This document shows positions 1 through 8,683 of a DNA stretch of 16,088 nucleotides, in pieces; the stretch's first letter is position 1; each line of letters starts with the position of its first letter. The stretch is from JBQCEE01 sp051960575 (lineage in GTDB: Bacteria > Actinomycetota > Actinomycetes > Mycobacteriales > Jatrophihabitantaceae), in assembly GCF_051960575.1 (NCBI RefSeq), contig NZ_JBQCEE010000030.1:1-16088 (forward strand), given 5' to 3'. A program made the translations under genes and the position numbers. Under the pieces are notes generated by a model, which saw only the letters and a list, made by a program, of their open reading frames with translations, was not told the DNA's origin and did not search any database.

Positions 1-1235
1 TGCAGGTGGGGTTGGCGCGGATGTGTTCGCCGCACACCGCGGCGCGGATGGTCGGGTGGTCACGGGTGCTCGTGAGCGAGTTGCCGCACACCTACGCCGC
101 CCTGCAGGCCGGGACGACGACGGAGTGGCGGGCGATGATCGTGGCGCGGGAGACGGCGTGGCTGTCCTGTGAGGATCGGCTCGCCGTCGACGCCGCGCTG
201 GCGGGGAAGCTGGCTCGGTGGGGTGACAGGCGGGTCGAGAAGGAGGCGAAGAAGGCCGCCTATCGGCTCGACCCGCGTGGTGCGATCGATCGGACGAACC
301 GGGCGGCGGCGGATCGGCGGGTGTCGATCCGGCCGACGCCGGAGACGATGGCGGTGGTGTCGATCATCGCCCCGGTCGCGCAGGGCGTCGCGGCCTACGC
401 GGCGCTGACGAAGCACGCGGACGCGCTCGTCGGGGCGGGCGATGGCCGGTCGCGTGGGCAGGTCATGTGCGACACGGCGATCGAGCGGCTCACCGGGCAG
501 GCGTGCGCGGACGGGGTGCCGGTCGAGATCAACCTGATCATGACCGACCAGACGCTGTTCGGTCGCGGCGGCGGCTGCGAGCAGCACGCCGACCCCGAGC
601 CCGACCCCGACCGCGACGTCAGCGCCGCGGCGCCGACCACCACAGACGTGGAGGAAACGGCCGAGGCTGATGTCCCGGCGCGGGAGCGGGTGGCGCGGGC
701 GTCGGGTTCGGCCGGGGTGGACGAGCCGGCGCACCTGCTCGGGTTCGGGCCGGTCCCGGCCCCGCTGGCCCGTGAATTGGTGCTCGGGCCCGACCCGACG
801 GTGCCGCGGTGGGTCCGGCGCCTCTACACCCGTCCGGGCAGCAGCGACCTGCTCACGATGGACACCCACCGGCGCGAGTTCACTCCCGGGATGCGGCGGT
901 TCCTCGAACTGCGCGACCAGACCTGCCGCACCCCGTTCTGCGACGCCCCGATCCGCCACGCCGACCATGTGCGGCGGCACACCGACGGCGGGCCGACCAG
1001 CGTCGGCAACGGGCAGGGCACCTGCGCGGCCTGCAACTACGCCACCGAAGCGCCGGGCTGGTCCAAGACCGCCGACGGCGACCGGATCACCCTGCGCACC
1101 CCGACCGGCGCCGAATACACCAGCCGGCCACCCGACCCACCCGAACACGCACCACCCCCGCCGCCACCACCACACCGACAGTCCTGGCACGAGCGGGTCG
1201 ACCTCGTCTATCTCGGACACCACCACGCTGCTTGA
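1..1235 (+). CDS. DUF222 / HNH endonuclease (13E12-type), 5' truncated by window edge
   Basis: The reading frame is open to the first bases of the window, so the true start lies upstream and only the C-terminal part (over 400 residues) is seen. The first two thirds are the helical, Arg/Ala-rich DUF222 region. It is followed near window residues 307-352 by an HNH nuclease module with a zinc-ribbon pattern: CRTPFC, then an IRHADH segment carrying the Asp-His pair, GGPTSVGNGQG with the Asn, then CAACNYATEAPGW. This is the layout of the actinobacterial 13E12 repeat family, where the segment after the last CxxC is often CNHAKE; here a Tyr replaces that His. The C-terminal tail is very rich in Pro and His. 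Such proteins are multicopy in actinobacteria and are predicted DNA nucleases; their biological role is not settled. It is followed after 77 bases by an unrelated gene with its own ribosome binding site. The family call is firm; activity is inferred. Confidence 0.85.
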   Translation, partial: QVGLARMCSPHTAARMVGWSRVLVSELPHTYAALQAGTTTEWRAMIVARETAWLSCEDRLAVDAALAGKLARWGDRRVEKEAKKAAYRLDPRGAIDRTNRAAADRRVSIRPTPETMAVVSIIAPVAQGVAAYAALTKHADALVGAGDGRSRGQVMCDTAIERLTGQACADGVPVEINLIMTDQTLFGRGGGCEQHADPEPDPDRDVSAAAPTTTDVEETAEADVPARERVARASGSAGVDEPAHLLGFGPVPAPLARELVLGPDPTVPRWVRRLYTRPGSSDLLTMDTHRREFTPGMRRFLELRDQTCRTPFCDAPIRHADHVRRHTDGGPTSVGNGQGTCAACNYATEAPGWSKTADGDRITLRTPTGAEYTSRPPDPPEHAPPPPPPPHRQSWHERVDLVYLGHHHAA

Positions 1236-1299
1236 CGCTTGCCGGCGCCGCAGTTGACCTTCCCGCTAGCGTCGGACCGTCCGTCCGGCCGACACGAAC

Positions 1300-1305
1300 G
1301 GAGAT
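1300..1305 (+). promoter_or_regulatory. Ribosome binding site of the S51 peptidase-like gene
   Basis: GGAGAT lies seven bases before the GTG at 1313. It decides the start within a frame that stays open far upstream through the HNH gene. The first residues after this GTG (VKLLLTSGG) also match the usual N-terminus of S51-type proteins. In the rest of the 77-base gap, TTGACC at 1254-1259 and TAGCGT at 1267-1272 look promoter-like individually but are not correctly spaced to each other. Confidence 0.6.
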
Positions 1306-1312
1306 CATCGGC

Positions 1313-1972
1313 GTGAAGCTGCTCCTGACATCCGGTGGGATCACGAACGACTCGATCCGCGCCGCACTGCTCGACCTGCTCGGCAAGCCGATCGAGTCGG
1401 CGAACGCGCTGATCATCCCGACGGCGCAGTGGGGCCACCCGTACTGCGGGCCGGTCTCGGTGCGGGGATCGGTCACCGATGGACCACGGTCGGGAGGCAT
1501 GGCCTCGCAGCCCTGGCATTCGCTCGGCATCCTCGAACTGACCGCGCTGCCCACCATCCCGGAGGCGCAGTGGACCCCGTGGGTACAGCAGGCCGACGTC
1601 CTGCTGGCGTGCGGCGGCGACGCGACCTACCTCTGCCATTGGATGCGGGAGTCCGGCCTCGCCGACCTGCTGCCGTCACTCGCCGACACCGTCTGGGTCG
1701 GCATGAGCGCCGGCAGCATGGTCATGACGCCCCGGATCGGCATCGATTTCGTCGAGTGGAAGTCCGCGCCGGACGACCGTACGCTGGGGCTCGTCGACTT
1801 CTCGATCTTCCCGCACCTCGACGTGTTCCCCGAGAACTCGCTGGCCGAGGCCCGGCGATGGGCCGGTGAGGTCGGCGGGCCGAGCTACGCCCTCGACGAC
1901 CGGTCGGCCATCACGGTGGTCGACGGCGAGGTGGCGGTCGTGTCGGAGGGGCACTGGGAGTTGCTGAGCTGA
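1313..1972 (+). CDS. Peptidase S51 family (dipeptidase E-like) protein
   Basis: A 219-residue cytoplasmic protein of the class-I glutamine amidotransferase-like fold, close in size to dipeptidase E (about 230 residues). Visible family marks are the N-terminal strand LLLTSGG, the ADVLLACGGDATYL segment (residues 94-107), the nucleophile elbow VGMSAGSM with Ser132, and a downstream IFPHLD with His168 as likely triad partner. Family members cleave N-terminal Asp-X dipeptides or, as with cyanophycinase, other Asp-containing peptides; the substrate here cannot be read from sequence. No signal peptide or membrane segment is visible. The start was chosen as the GTG preceded by GGAGAT, because the longer upstream frame is out of register with the HNH gene and gives no family-like sequence. 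It appears to be a monocistronic gene between the HNH gene and the flavin oxidoreductase. The family is clear and the precise activity uncertain. Confidence 0.83.
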   Translation: MKLLLTSGGITNDSIRAALLDLLGKPIESANALIIPTAQWGHPYCGPVSVRGSVTDGPRSGGMASQPWHSLGILELTALPTIPEAQWTPWVQQADVLLACGGDATYLCHWMRESGLADLLPSLADTVWVGMSAGSMVMTPRIGIDFVEWKSAPDDRTLGLVDFSIFPHLDVFPENSLAEARRWAGEVGGPSYALDDRSAITVVDGEVAVVSEGHWELLS

Positions 1973-3342
<1,370 letters not shown>

Positions 3343-3369
3343 ACGCCGGCCGAAGACCTCGGCGAGAAA

Positions 3370-3385
3370 CAAGCATGCACGCTTG
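3370..3385. promoter_or_regulatory. Near-perfect 16-bp palindrome, candidate TetR-family operator
   Basis: CAAGCATGCACGCTTG is symmetric at seven of eight base pairs around its centre (between 3377 and 3378). It is flanked by AAA on the left (3367-3369) and ATTT on the right (3386-3389), so the symmetry nearly extends further. Its size and its outer CAAGC/GCTTG arms resemble operators of actinobacterial TetR regulators of lipid catabolism. Its right arm overlaps the putative -35 hexamer, where binding would block RNA polymerase. The natural partner is the TetR gene at 12586-13188, at the end of the same operon. The symmetry is seen directly; binding is inferred. Confidence 0.55.
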
Positions 3386-3411
3386 ATTTGTGTGCGACCG
3401 GCTGCCAGGCT
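3383..3411 (+). promoter_or_regulatory. Candidate leaderless promoter of the catabolic operon
   Basis: A -35-like TTGATT (3383-3388) and a -10-like CAGGCT (3406-3411) are separated by exactly 17 bases. The GTG start codon at 3418 begins at the seventh base after the -10 box, where transcription would normally start. There is no Shine-Dalgarno sequence before this GTG. This is the arrangement of leaderless genes, which are common in mycobacteria and relatives. CAGGCT fits the TAnnnT consensus in its A and last T but not in its first base, so the call is moderate. Confidence 0.45.
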
Positions 3412-3417
3412 GGCCCC

Positions 3418-4218
3418 GTGCCAGCTGGACCCGGAGTCTCCGCCGTGCTCGCCGACCTGCGCGCGGAGGGCGATGCACTCGACGAGCTCGTGGCGAAGCT
3501 CGACGCCGACGAGTGGGCGCGGCCGACGCCGGCACCCGGCTGGAGCATCGCCCACCAGATCGCGCACCTCGCCTGGACCGACCGGGCCGCGCTGCTCGCG
3601 GCCACCGACGCGACGGCGTTCGGCGCGGCGCTCGAGGCCGCGGCGAACGACCCGTTCGGCTTCGTCGACAAGGCGGCCGACGAGGGCGCTGCCGCGTCGC
3701 CGGTGGACCTGCTGGCCGCCTGGCGCGAAGGCCGCCGCGACCTGGCCGCCGCGCTCGCCGAGGTGCCCGACGGCACGAAGCTGCCCTGGTTCGGACCGCC
3801 CATGAGCGCGATGTCGATGGCGACGGCCCGGCTGATGGAGACCTGGGCGCACTCGCTCGACGTGCACGACGCGCTCGGCGTCGCACCCGAGCTGAGCGAC
3901 CGCATCCGCAACATCGCGCACCTCGGGGTGCGCACGCGCGACTTCGCCTTCACGGTGCGCGGCGAGACGGTGCCCGGGGAACCGTTCCGCGTCGAGCTCA
4001 CCGCCCCGTCGGGCGAGGTGTGGACGTGGGGACCGGAGGACGCCGCCCAGCGGGTGACCGGCTCGGCGCTCGACTTCTGCCTCCTCGTCACCCAGCGCCG
4101 CCACCGCGCCGACCTGGCACTGCACGCGACCGGCGAGCAGGCCGACCGGTGGCTCGACATCGCCCAGGCCTTCGCCGGGCCGCCCGGTACCGGCCGCGAG
4201 CCGCAGGCACGCGCATGA
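3418..4218 (+). CDS. TIGR03084 family metal-binding protein (DinB/MDMPI-like fold)
   Basis: A 266-residue soluble protein of the DinB / mycothiol-dependent maleylpyruvate isomerase-like type, as I recognise the TIGR03084 family. The N-terminal helix bundle carries [15 protein letters not shown] with His46 and His50, and a second helix [15 protein letters not shown] with Glu141, His145 and His150. A His plus an E-x3-H is the metal-ligand pattern of this fold. The C-terminal part, with [13 protein letters not shown] (residues 217-229) and [13 protein letters not shown], is typical of the family. The frame is open a little further upstream, but the GTG at 3418 gives the expected N-terminus ([15 protein letters not shown] shortly after the start) and sits just after a promoter-like element, so translation is probably leaderless. 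The stop overlaps the next start as ATGA. It is the first gene of the AtuA-carboxylase operon. Function is unknown; a thiol-cofactor or metal-dependent step on a pathway intermediate is conceivable but is inference. Confidence 0.8.
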   Translation: MPAGPGVSAVLADLRAEGDALDELVAKLDADEWARPTPAPGWSIAHQIAHLAWTDRAALLAATDATAFGAALEAAANDPFGFVDKAADEGAAASPVDLLAAWREGRRDLAAALAEVPDGTKLPWFGPPMSAMSMATARLMETWAHSLDVHDALGVAPELSDRIRNIAHLGVRTRDFAFTVRGETVPGEPFRVELTAPSGEVWTWGPEDAAQRVTGSALDFCLLVTQRRHRADLALHATGEQADRWLDIAQAFAGPPGTGREPQARA

Positions 4219-5888
4219 CCGACGTGCTGCGCATCGCGAACGCCAGCGGCTTCTACGGCGACCGTGCCGATGCCCTGCGCGAGATGCTCACGGGCGGCGA
4301 GATCGACGTGCTCACCGGCGACTACCTCGCCGAGCTGACGATGCTGATCCTGGCCCGCGACCGCATGAAGGACGCCTCGACCGGCTACGCCAAGACCTTC
4401 CTGCGCCAGCTGGAATCGACGCTCGGCCTCATCGTCGAGCGCGGCGTGCAGGTCGTCGTCAACGCCGGCGGACTCAACCCGAGCGGCCTGGCGAACGCGG
4501 TGCGCGTGCTCGCCGACAACCTCGGCCTCGAGGTCGACGTCGCCCACGTCGAGGGCGACGACCTGCGCGAACGCGCCGCCGAGCTCGGTCTCGGCAGTCC
4601 GCTGGCCGCGAACGCCTATCTGGGTGCCTGGGGCATCGCCGAGTGTCTGCGCAACGGTGCGCAGATCGTCGTGACCGGACGCGTCACCGACGCCTCGCTC
4701 GTTGTCGGACCGGCCGCGGCACGGTTCGGCTGGTCGCGCGACGACCACGACGCCCTCGCCGGCGCGGTCGTCGCGGGCCACGTCATCGAGTGCGGCACCC
4801 AGGCCACCGGCGGCAACTACGCCTTCTTCGGCGAGATCGCCGACCTCCGGCGTCCGGGCTTCCCCATCGCCGAGATGCGCGCCGACGGATCGTCGGTCAT
4901 CACCAAGCACCCCGGCACGGGCGGCGCGGTCACCGTCGGCACGGTCACGGCGCAACTGCTCTACGAGATCGGCGGCGCGCGCTACGCCGGCCCGGACGTC
5001 ACCGCGCGGTTCGACGCCATCACGCTCGCCGAGGACGGCCCCGACCGCGTCGCGATCAGCGGCGTGCGCGGCGAGGCGCCGCCGCCGACGCTCAAGGTCG
5101 GCCTCAACACCCTCGGTGGCTATCGCAACGAGGTCACCTTCGTCCTCACCGGCCTGGACATCGAGGCGAAGGCCGAGCTGGTCAAGGCCCAGCTCGCCGA
5201 CCTCGACGCGCAGTGGACGCTCGCACGAACCGACCACCCCGACGCCGACGTGCAGGAGGAGGCGGCAGCGCTGCTGCACTGCGTCGTCCGCGGCCCCGAC
5301 CCGAAGACGGTCGGACGCGCGTTCTCGGGCGCGGCCATCGAGCTGGCGCTCGCGTCGTACCCGGGCTTCCACGTCACCGCCCCGCCGTCGGACGCGTCGC
5401 CGTACGGCGTGTTCACCGCGGCGCTCGTGCCGCAGGACGCCGTGCCGCACGTCGCCTGCCTCAGCGACGGCCGGCACGTCGACATCGCCCCGGCCATCGC
5501 GACGCGCGCGCTCGAGCCGGTGCCCGAGCCGGCCGTCGCACCGTCCCCGGCCGGCCCGACGCGACGCCTGCCGCTCGGCACGATCATCGGCGCGCGCAGT
5601 GGCGACAAGGGCGGCTCGGCCAACATCGGCCTCTGGGCACGCTCGGACGACGCCTACCGCTGGCTCGTCGCCACCCTCGACGTGCCCGGGCTGAAGCGAC
5701 TGCTGCCCGAGACGGCGTCGCTGCACGTCGACCGGCACCTGCTGCCGAACCTGCGCGCCGTCAACTTCGTCGTCGAGGGGATCCTCGGCGAGGGCGTCGC
5801 ATCGAACGTGCGGCACGACCCGCAGGCCAAGGCACTCGGCGAGTGGCTGCGGTCGCGCGTCGTCGACATCCCGGAGAGTCTCCTATGA
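4215..5888 (+). CDS. AtuA-like acyclic terpene utilization family protein (DUF1446)
   Basis: A 557-residue protein of the AtuA/DUF1446 family. It has a large N-terminal domain (about residues 1-440) beginning with the family-typical [12 protein letters not shown] and containing [14 protein letters not shown] and [20 protein letters not shown] smaller C-terminal AtuA-associated domain (about 452-557) holds [21 protein letters not shown]. Pseudomonas AtuA is encoded in the citronellol/geraniol degradation cluster, but its reaction is not established as far as I know. Length and position correspond to M. tuberculosis Rv0976c (about 560 residues), which precedes fadE13-accD2-accA2-fadE12-echA7. 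Start and stop overlap both neighbours as ATGA, implying strict co-translation. The two domains are fused in one chain, as in other members. No signal peptide or membrane segment is seen. The family call is firm; the biochemical function is open. Confidence 0.88.
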   Translation: MTDVLRIANASGFYGDRADALREMLTGGEIDVLTGDYLAELTMLILARDRMKDASTGYAKTFLRQLESTLGLIVERGVQVVVNAGGLNPSGLANAVRVLADNLGLEVDVAHVEGDDLRERAAELGLGSPLAANAYLGAWGIAECLRNGAQIVVTGRVTDASLVVGPAAARFGWSRDDHDALAGAVVAGHVIECGTQATGGNYAFFGEIADLRRPGFPIAEMRADGSSVITKHPGTGGAVTVGTVTAQLLYEIGGARYAGPDVTARFDAITLAEDGPDRVAISGVRGEAPPPTLKVGLNTLGGYRNEVTFVLTGLDIEAKAELVKAQLADLDAQWTLARTDHPDADVQEEAAALLHCVVRGPDPKTVGRAFSGAAIELALASYPGFHVTAPPSDASPYGVFTAALVPQDAVPHVACLSDGRHVDIAPAIATRALEPVPEPAVAPSPAGPTRRLPLGTIIGARSGDKGGSANIGLWARSDDAYRWLVATLDVPGLKRLLPETASLHVDRHLLPNLRAVNFVVEGILGEGVASNVRHDPQAKALGEWLRSRVVDIPESLL

Positions 5889-7036
5889 CCAGCCCCTTCG
5901 AGACGCCCGAGCGGAAGGCGCTGCGCGAGACCGTGCGCCGCTTCGTCACGTCCGACGTGCTGCCCCACCTCGACGGCTGGGAGCGCGCGGGTGAGCTGCC
6001 CCGCTCGCTGCACGAGCGGGCCGCGGAGCTCGGCCTGATCGGGCTCGCGTATCCCGAATCGGTGGGCGGCGGGGGCGGCGACGCGATCGACGCGCTGATC
6101 CTCGCCGAGGAGATGCACTACGCCGGCGGATCGGGCGGGCTGTTCGCGTCCCTGTTCACCTCGGGCATCTCGCTGCCGCACCTCGTCGCGGCCGGTGACC
6201 GCGCGCAGATCGAGCGCTGGGTGCGCCCGACGATCGAGGGCCGGCTCATCGGTTCGCTCGCCATCACCGAGCCGGACGGCGGGTCGGACGTCGCCGGCAT
6301 CCGCACCACCGCCAAGCGCGACGGCGACGAGTACGTCATCAACGGCGCCAAGACCTACATCACCTCGGGCGTGCGCGCCGACTTCGTCGTGACCGCCGTG
6401 CGCACTGGCGACGCCGGTGCACACGGCATCTCGCTCGTCGTGGTCGAGAAGGGCGCGCCCGGGTTCACCGTGTCGCGCAAGCTCGAGAAGATGGGCTGGC
6501 TCTGCTCGGACACCGCCGAGCTGTCGTACCAGGACGTGCGCGTGCCTGTCGCGAACCTCGTCGGTGAGGAGCACAGCGGGTTCGTCCAGATCGCGATGAA
6601 CTTCGTCAGCGAACGCATCGGCCTCGCCGTGCAGGCCTACGCCTCGGCTCAACGGGCGTTGGACCTGACGGTCGAGTGGTGCCGGATGCGCGAGACGTTC
6701 GGCAAGCCGCTGATCCAGCGACAGGCGGTGCAGAACACGCTCACCGAGATGGCGCGTCGCATCGAGGTGGCGCGCACGTACACGCGCTCGGTCGCAGCCC
6801 GCGCCGCCGCCGGTGAGGACAACCTGGTGCTCGAGGCGTGCTTCGCCAAGAACACCGCGGTCGAGACCGGTGAATGGGTGGTGCACGAGTCGGTGCAGTT
6901 GCACGGCGGCATGGGCTACATGCGCGAGGCAGAGGTCGAGCGGCAGTACCGCGACATGCGCATCCTGGCGATCGGCGGCGGCACCGACGAGATCCTCACC
7001 GGCCTGGCTGCCAAGCTGCTGGGGTACACACGATGA
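5885..7036 (+). CDS. Acyl-CoA dehydrogenase (FadE13-like), catalytic Glu relocated
   Basis: A 383-residue FAD-dependent acyl-CoA dehydrogenase. Marks are the middle-domain LAITEPDGGSDVAGI (residues 125-139) and YVINGAKTYITSG (150-162), the C-terminal RETFGKPLIQRQAVQN (269-284) and QLHGGMGYMREAEVER (338-353). In most family members the catalytic base lies in an EGT motif near the C-terminus. Here that motif reads IGGGTDEI, with Gly365 in its place. A Glu at 243 in FVSERIGLA sits where isovaleryl-CoA dehydrogenase has its base, so this enzyme is probably of the branched-chain type, like isovaleryl- or citronellyl-CoA dehydrogenase (AtuD). It would make the enoyl-CoA for the carboxylase encoded next. 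GGAG at 5873-5876 is its ribosome binding site, and both ends overlap neighbours by four bases. Electron transfer flavoprotein would be the acceptor. It matches Rv0975c/fadE13 by position and length. Confidence 0.9.
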   Translation: MTSPFETPERKALRETVRRFVTSDVLPHLDGWERAGELPRSLHERAAELGLIGLAYPESVGGGGGDAIDALILAEEMHYAGGSGGLFASLFTSGISLPHLVAAGDRAQIERWVRPTIEGRLIGSLAITEPDGGSDVAGIRTTAKRDGDEYVINGAKTYITSGVRADFVVTAVRTGDAGAHGISLVVVEKGAPGFTVSRKLEKMGWLCSDTAELSYQDVRVPVANLVGEEHSGFVQIAMNFVSERIGLAVQAYASAQRALDLTVEWCRMRETFGKPLIQRQAVQNTLTEMARRIEVARTYTRSVAARAAAGEDNLVLEACFAKNTAVETGEWVVHESVQLHGGMGYMREAEVERQYRDMRILAIGGGTDEILTGLAAKLLGYTR

Positions 7037-8631
7037 GCCTCCTTCGCACCTCGGTCGACACAACAAGTGTTGAGTACCAGCAGAACCGTGAGGTACTGCT
7101 GCAGAAGCTCGCCGACCTCGATGCCGAGCACGCCAAGGCGGTGGCCGGCGGCGGGGCGAAGTACGTCGAGCGGCACCGCAAGCGCGGCAAGCTCACCGTG
7201 CGCGAGCGCATCGAAGCGCTGCTCGACCCGAGCGCGCCGTTCCTCGAGCTGTCGCCGCTCGCGGCGTGGGGCACCGACTACACGGTCGGCGCGTCCGTGG
7301 TCGTCGGCGTCGGTGTCGTCGAGGGCGTCGAGTGCCTCATCAGCGGCAGCGACCCGACCGTGCGCGGCGGTGCCTCCAACCCGTACACGTTGAAGAAGAC
7401 GCTGCGGGCCAACCAGATCGCGCTCGAGAACCGGCTGCCGGTCATCGGTCTGACCGAGTCCGGCGGCGCGGACCTGCCCACGCAGAAGGACATCTTCATC
7501 CCCGGTGGGCAGATGTTCCGCGACCTGACGAACCTGTCGGCCGCGGGCATCCCGACGGTCTCGCTGGTCTTCGGCAACTCCACCGCGGGCGGCGCGTACA
7601 TCCCCGGCATGAGCGACTTCGTCGTCATGGTGAAGGAGCGTGCGAAGGTCTTTCTCGCCGGCCCGCCGCTGGTGAAGATGGCGACGGGCGAGGAGTCGGA
7701 CGACGAGTCGCTCGGCGGCGCCGAGATGCACGCGCGCACGTCCGGCCTGGCCGATTACATGGCCGTCGACGAGCTCGACGCGATCCGTCTCGGCCGGCAG
7801 ATCGTGAAGCGGCTGAACTGGCGCAAGCAGGGTCCGGCGCCGAAGCCCGACTACGACGAGCCGCTGTACGACGCGGAGGAGCTGCTCGGGCTCGTCCCGT
7901 CGGATCTCAAGGTGCCCTTCGACCCCCGCGAGGTCATCGCGCGCATCGTCGACGCCAGCGACTTCGACGAGTTCAAGCCGCTCTACGGGTCGTCGCTGGT
8001 CACCGGCTGGGCGCAGCTGCACGGCTATCCGGTCGGCATCCTCGCCAATGCCCGCGGCATCCTGTTCAACGAGGAGGCGCAGAAGGCGGCGCAGTTCATC
8101 CAGCTCGCCAACCGCGCCGACACCCCGCTGCTGTTCCTGCAGAACACCACCGGCTACATGGTCGGCAAGGAGTACGAGCAGCGCGGCATGATCAAGCACG
8201 GCGCACAGATGATCAACGCGGTGTCGAACTCGCGCGTGCCGCACCTCACCGTGAACATGGGCGCGTCATACGGCGCCGGCAACTACGGCATGTGCGGACG
8301 CGCCTACGGCCCGCGGTTCCTCTTCACCTGGCCGAACGCGAAGTCGGCGGTGATGGGCCCGGCGCAACTCGCCGGCGTGCTGTCGATCGTGGCGCGGCAG
8401 TCGGCCGAGGCGCGCGGCCAGGCCTACGACGAGGACGCGGACGCGAAGATGCGCGGCTACGTCGAGGCGCAGATCGAGCAGGAGTCGGCCGCCGCATTCC
8501 TGTCCGGGATGCTCTACGACGACGGCATCATCGACCCGCGCGACACCCGCACGGTGCTCGGCATCGCGCTCTCCGCCGTCCACAACGGGCCGGTCGAGGG
8601 CGCCAAGGGATACGGGGTGTTCCGCCTGTGA
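7033..8631 (+). CDS. Biotin-dependent acyl-CoA carboxylase, carboxyltransferase (beta) subunit (AccD2-like)
   Basis: A 532-residue carboxyltransferase with fused N and C crotonase-like halves. The N half holds RERIEALLDPSAPFLEL, TESGGADLPTQ (residues 141-151), NLSAAGIP and the oxyanion-forming STAGGAYIPGMSD (183-195), then FLAGPPLVKMATGEE. The C half has LLFLQNTTGYMVG (366-378), MIKHGAQMINAVSNSRVP (386-403), the second oxyanion segment GASYGAGNYGMCGRAYGP (410-427) and a PNAKSAVMG motif. These features place it with methylcrotonyl-/geranyl-CoA carboxylase beta subunits rather than acetyl- or propionyl-CoA carboxylases, so the substrate is likely a 3-methyl-enoyl-CoA. Which one cannot be read with confidence. 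Its partner is the biotin carboxylase gene downstream. The start overlaps the previous stop as ATGA. By order and size it matches M. tuberculosis AccD2. Confidence 0.9.
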   Translation: MSLLRTSVDTTSVEYQQNREVLLQKLADLDAEHAKAVAGGGAKYVERHRKRGKLTVRERIEALLDPSAPFLELSPLAAWGTDYTVGASVVVGVGVVEGVECLISGSDPTVRGGASNPYTLKKTLRANQIALENRLPVIGLTESGGADLPTQKDIFIPGGQMFRDLTNLSAAGIPTVSLVFGNSTAGGAYIPGMSDFVVMVKERAKVFLAGPPLVKMATGEESDDESLGGAEMHARTSGLADYMAVDELDAIRLGRQIVKRLNWRKQGPAPKPDYDEPLYDAEELLGLVPSDLKVPFDPREVIARIVDASDFDEFKPLYGSSLVTGWAQLHGYPVGILANARGILFNEEAQKAAQFIQLANRADTPLLFLQNTTGYMVGKEYEQRGMIKHGAQMINAVSNSRVPHLTVNMGASYGAGNYGMCGRAYGPRFLFTWPNAKSAVMGPAQLAGVLSIVARQSAEARGQAYDEDADAKMRGYVEAQIEQESAAAFLSGMLYDDGIIDPRDTRTVLGIALSAVHNGPVEGAKGYGVFRL

Positions 8632-8683
8632 CCGCGACGAGATACCGCTTGTCCCCCGTTGCAGTCATTTCCGGAGGTCGTTC
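8632..8683 (+). promoter_or_regulatory. 52-base intra-operon gap with a strong ribosome binding site
   Basis: The largest break inside the otherwise overlapping operon. It ends with GGAGG at 8673-8677, six bases before the ATG of the biotin carboxylase gene. One GCTTG sequence (8647-8651), like one arm of the upstream palindrome, is present but has no symmetric partner. I find no convincing promoter here; the gap may simply reset translation for the carboxylase subunit. Confidence 0.5.

Larger units (their letters stand above)
3343..3417. other. Regulatory gap between the flavin oxidoreductase and the catabolic operon
   Basis: 75 bases. A small hairpin, GCCGA-AGACC-TCGGC (3349-3363), follows the stop of the flavin oxidoreductase and could weakly end its transcript, although no T-run follows. 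Right after it come an A/T-richer stretch, the 16-bp palindrome and a promoter-like pair of hexamers, described as separate entries. No ribosome binding site is seen in front of the GTG at 3418. Confidence 0.5.

Noticed and set aside
1..1235. HNH/DUF222 gene as evidence of a prophage or insertion element
   Set aside because: Such genes are scattered in many copies in actinobacterial chromosomes; no integrase, attachment site, terminal repeat or phage structural gene is visible.
7061..7072. CAACA-AG-TGTTG inverted repeat in an A/T-richer patch near the start of the carboxyltransferase gene
   Set aside because: It lies inside coding sequence between overlapping operon genes, has short arms and no promoter-like neighbour, so it is more likely a codon coincidence than an operator.
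5654..8244. Long minus-strand open frames opposite the first dehydrogenase and the carboxyltransferase
   Set aside because: Same codon-bias shadow effect; no start signals or protein family features, while the plus strand carries clear enzyme motifs.
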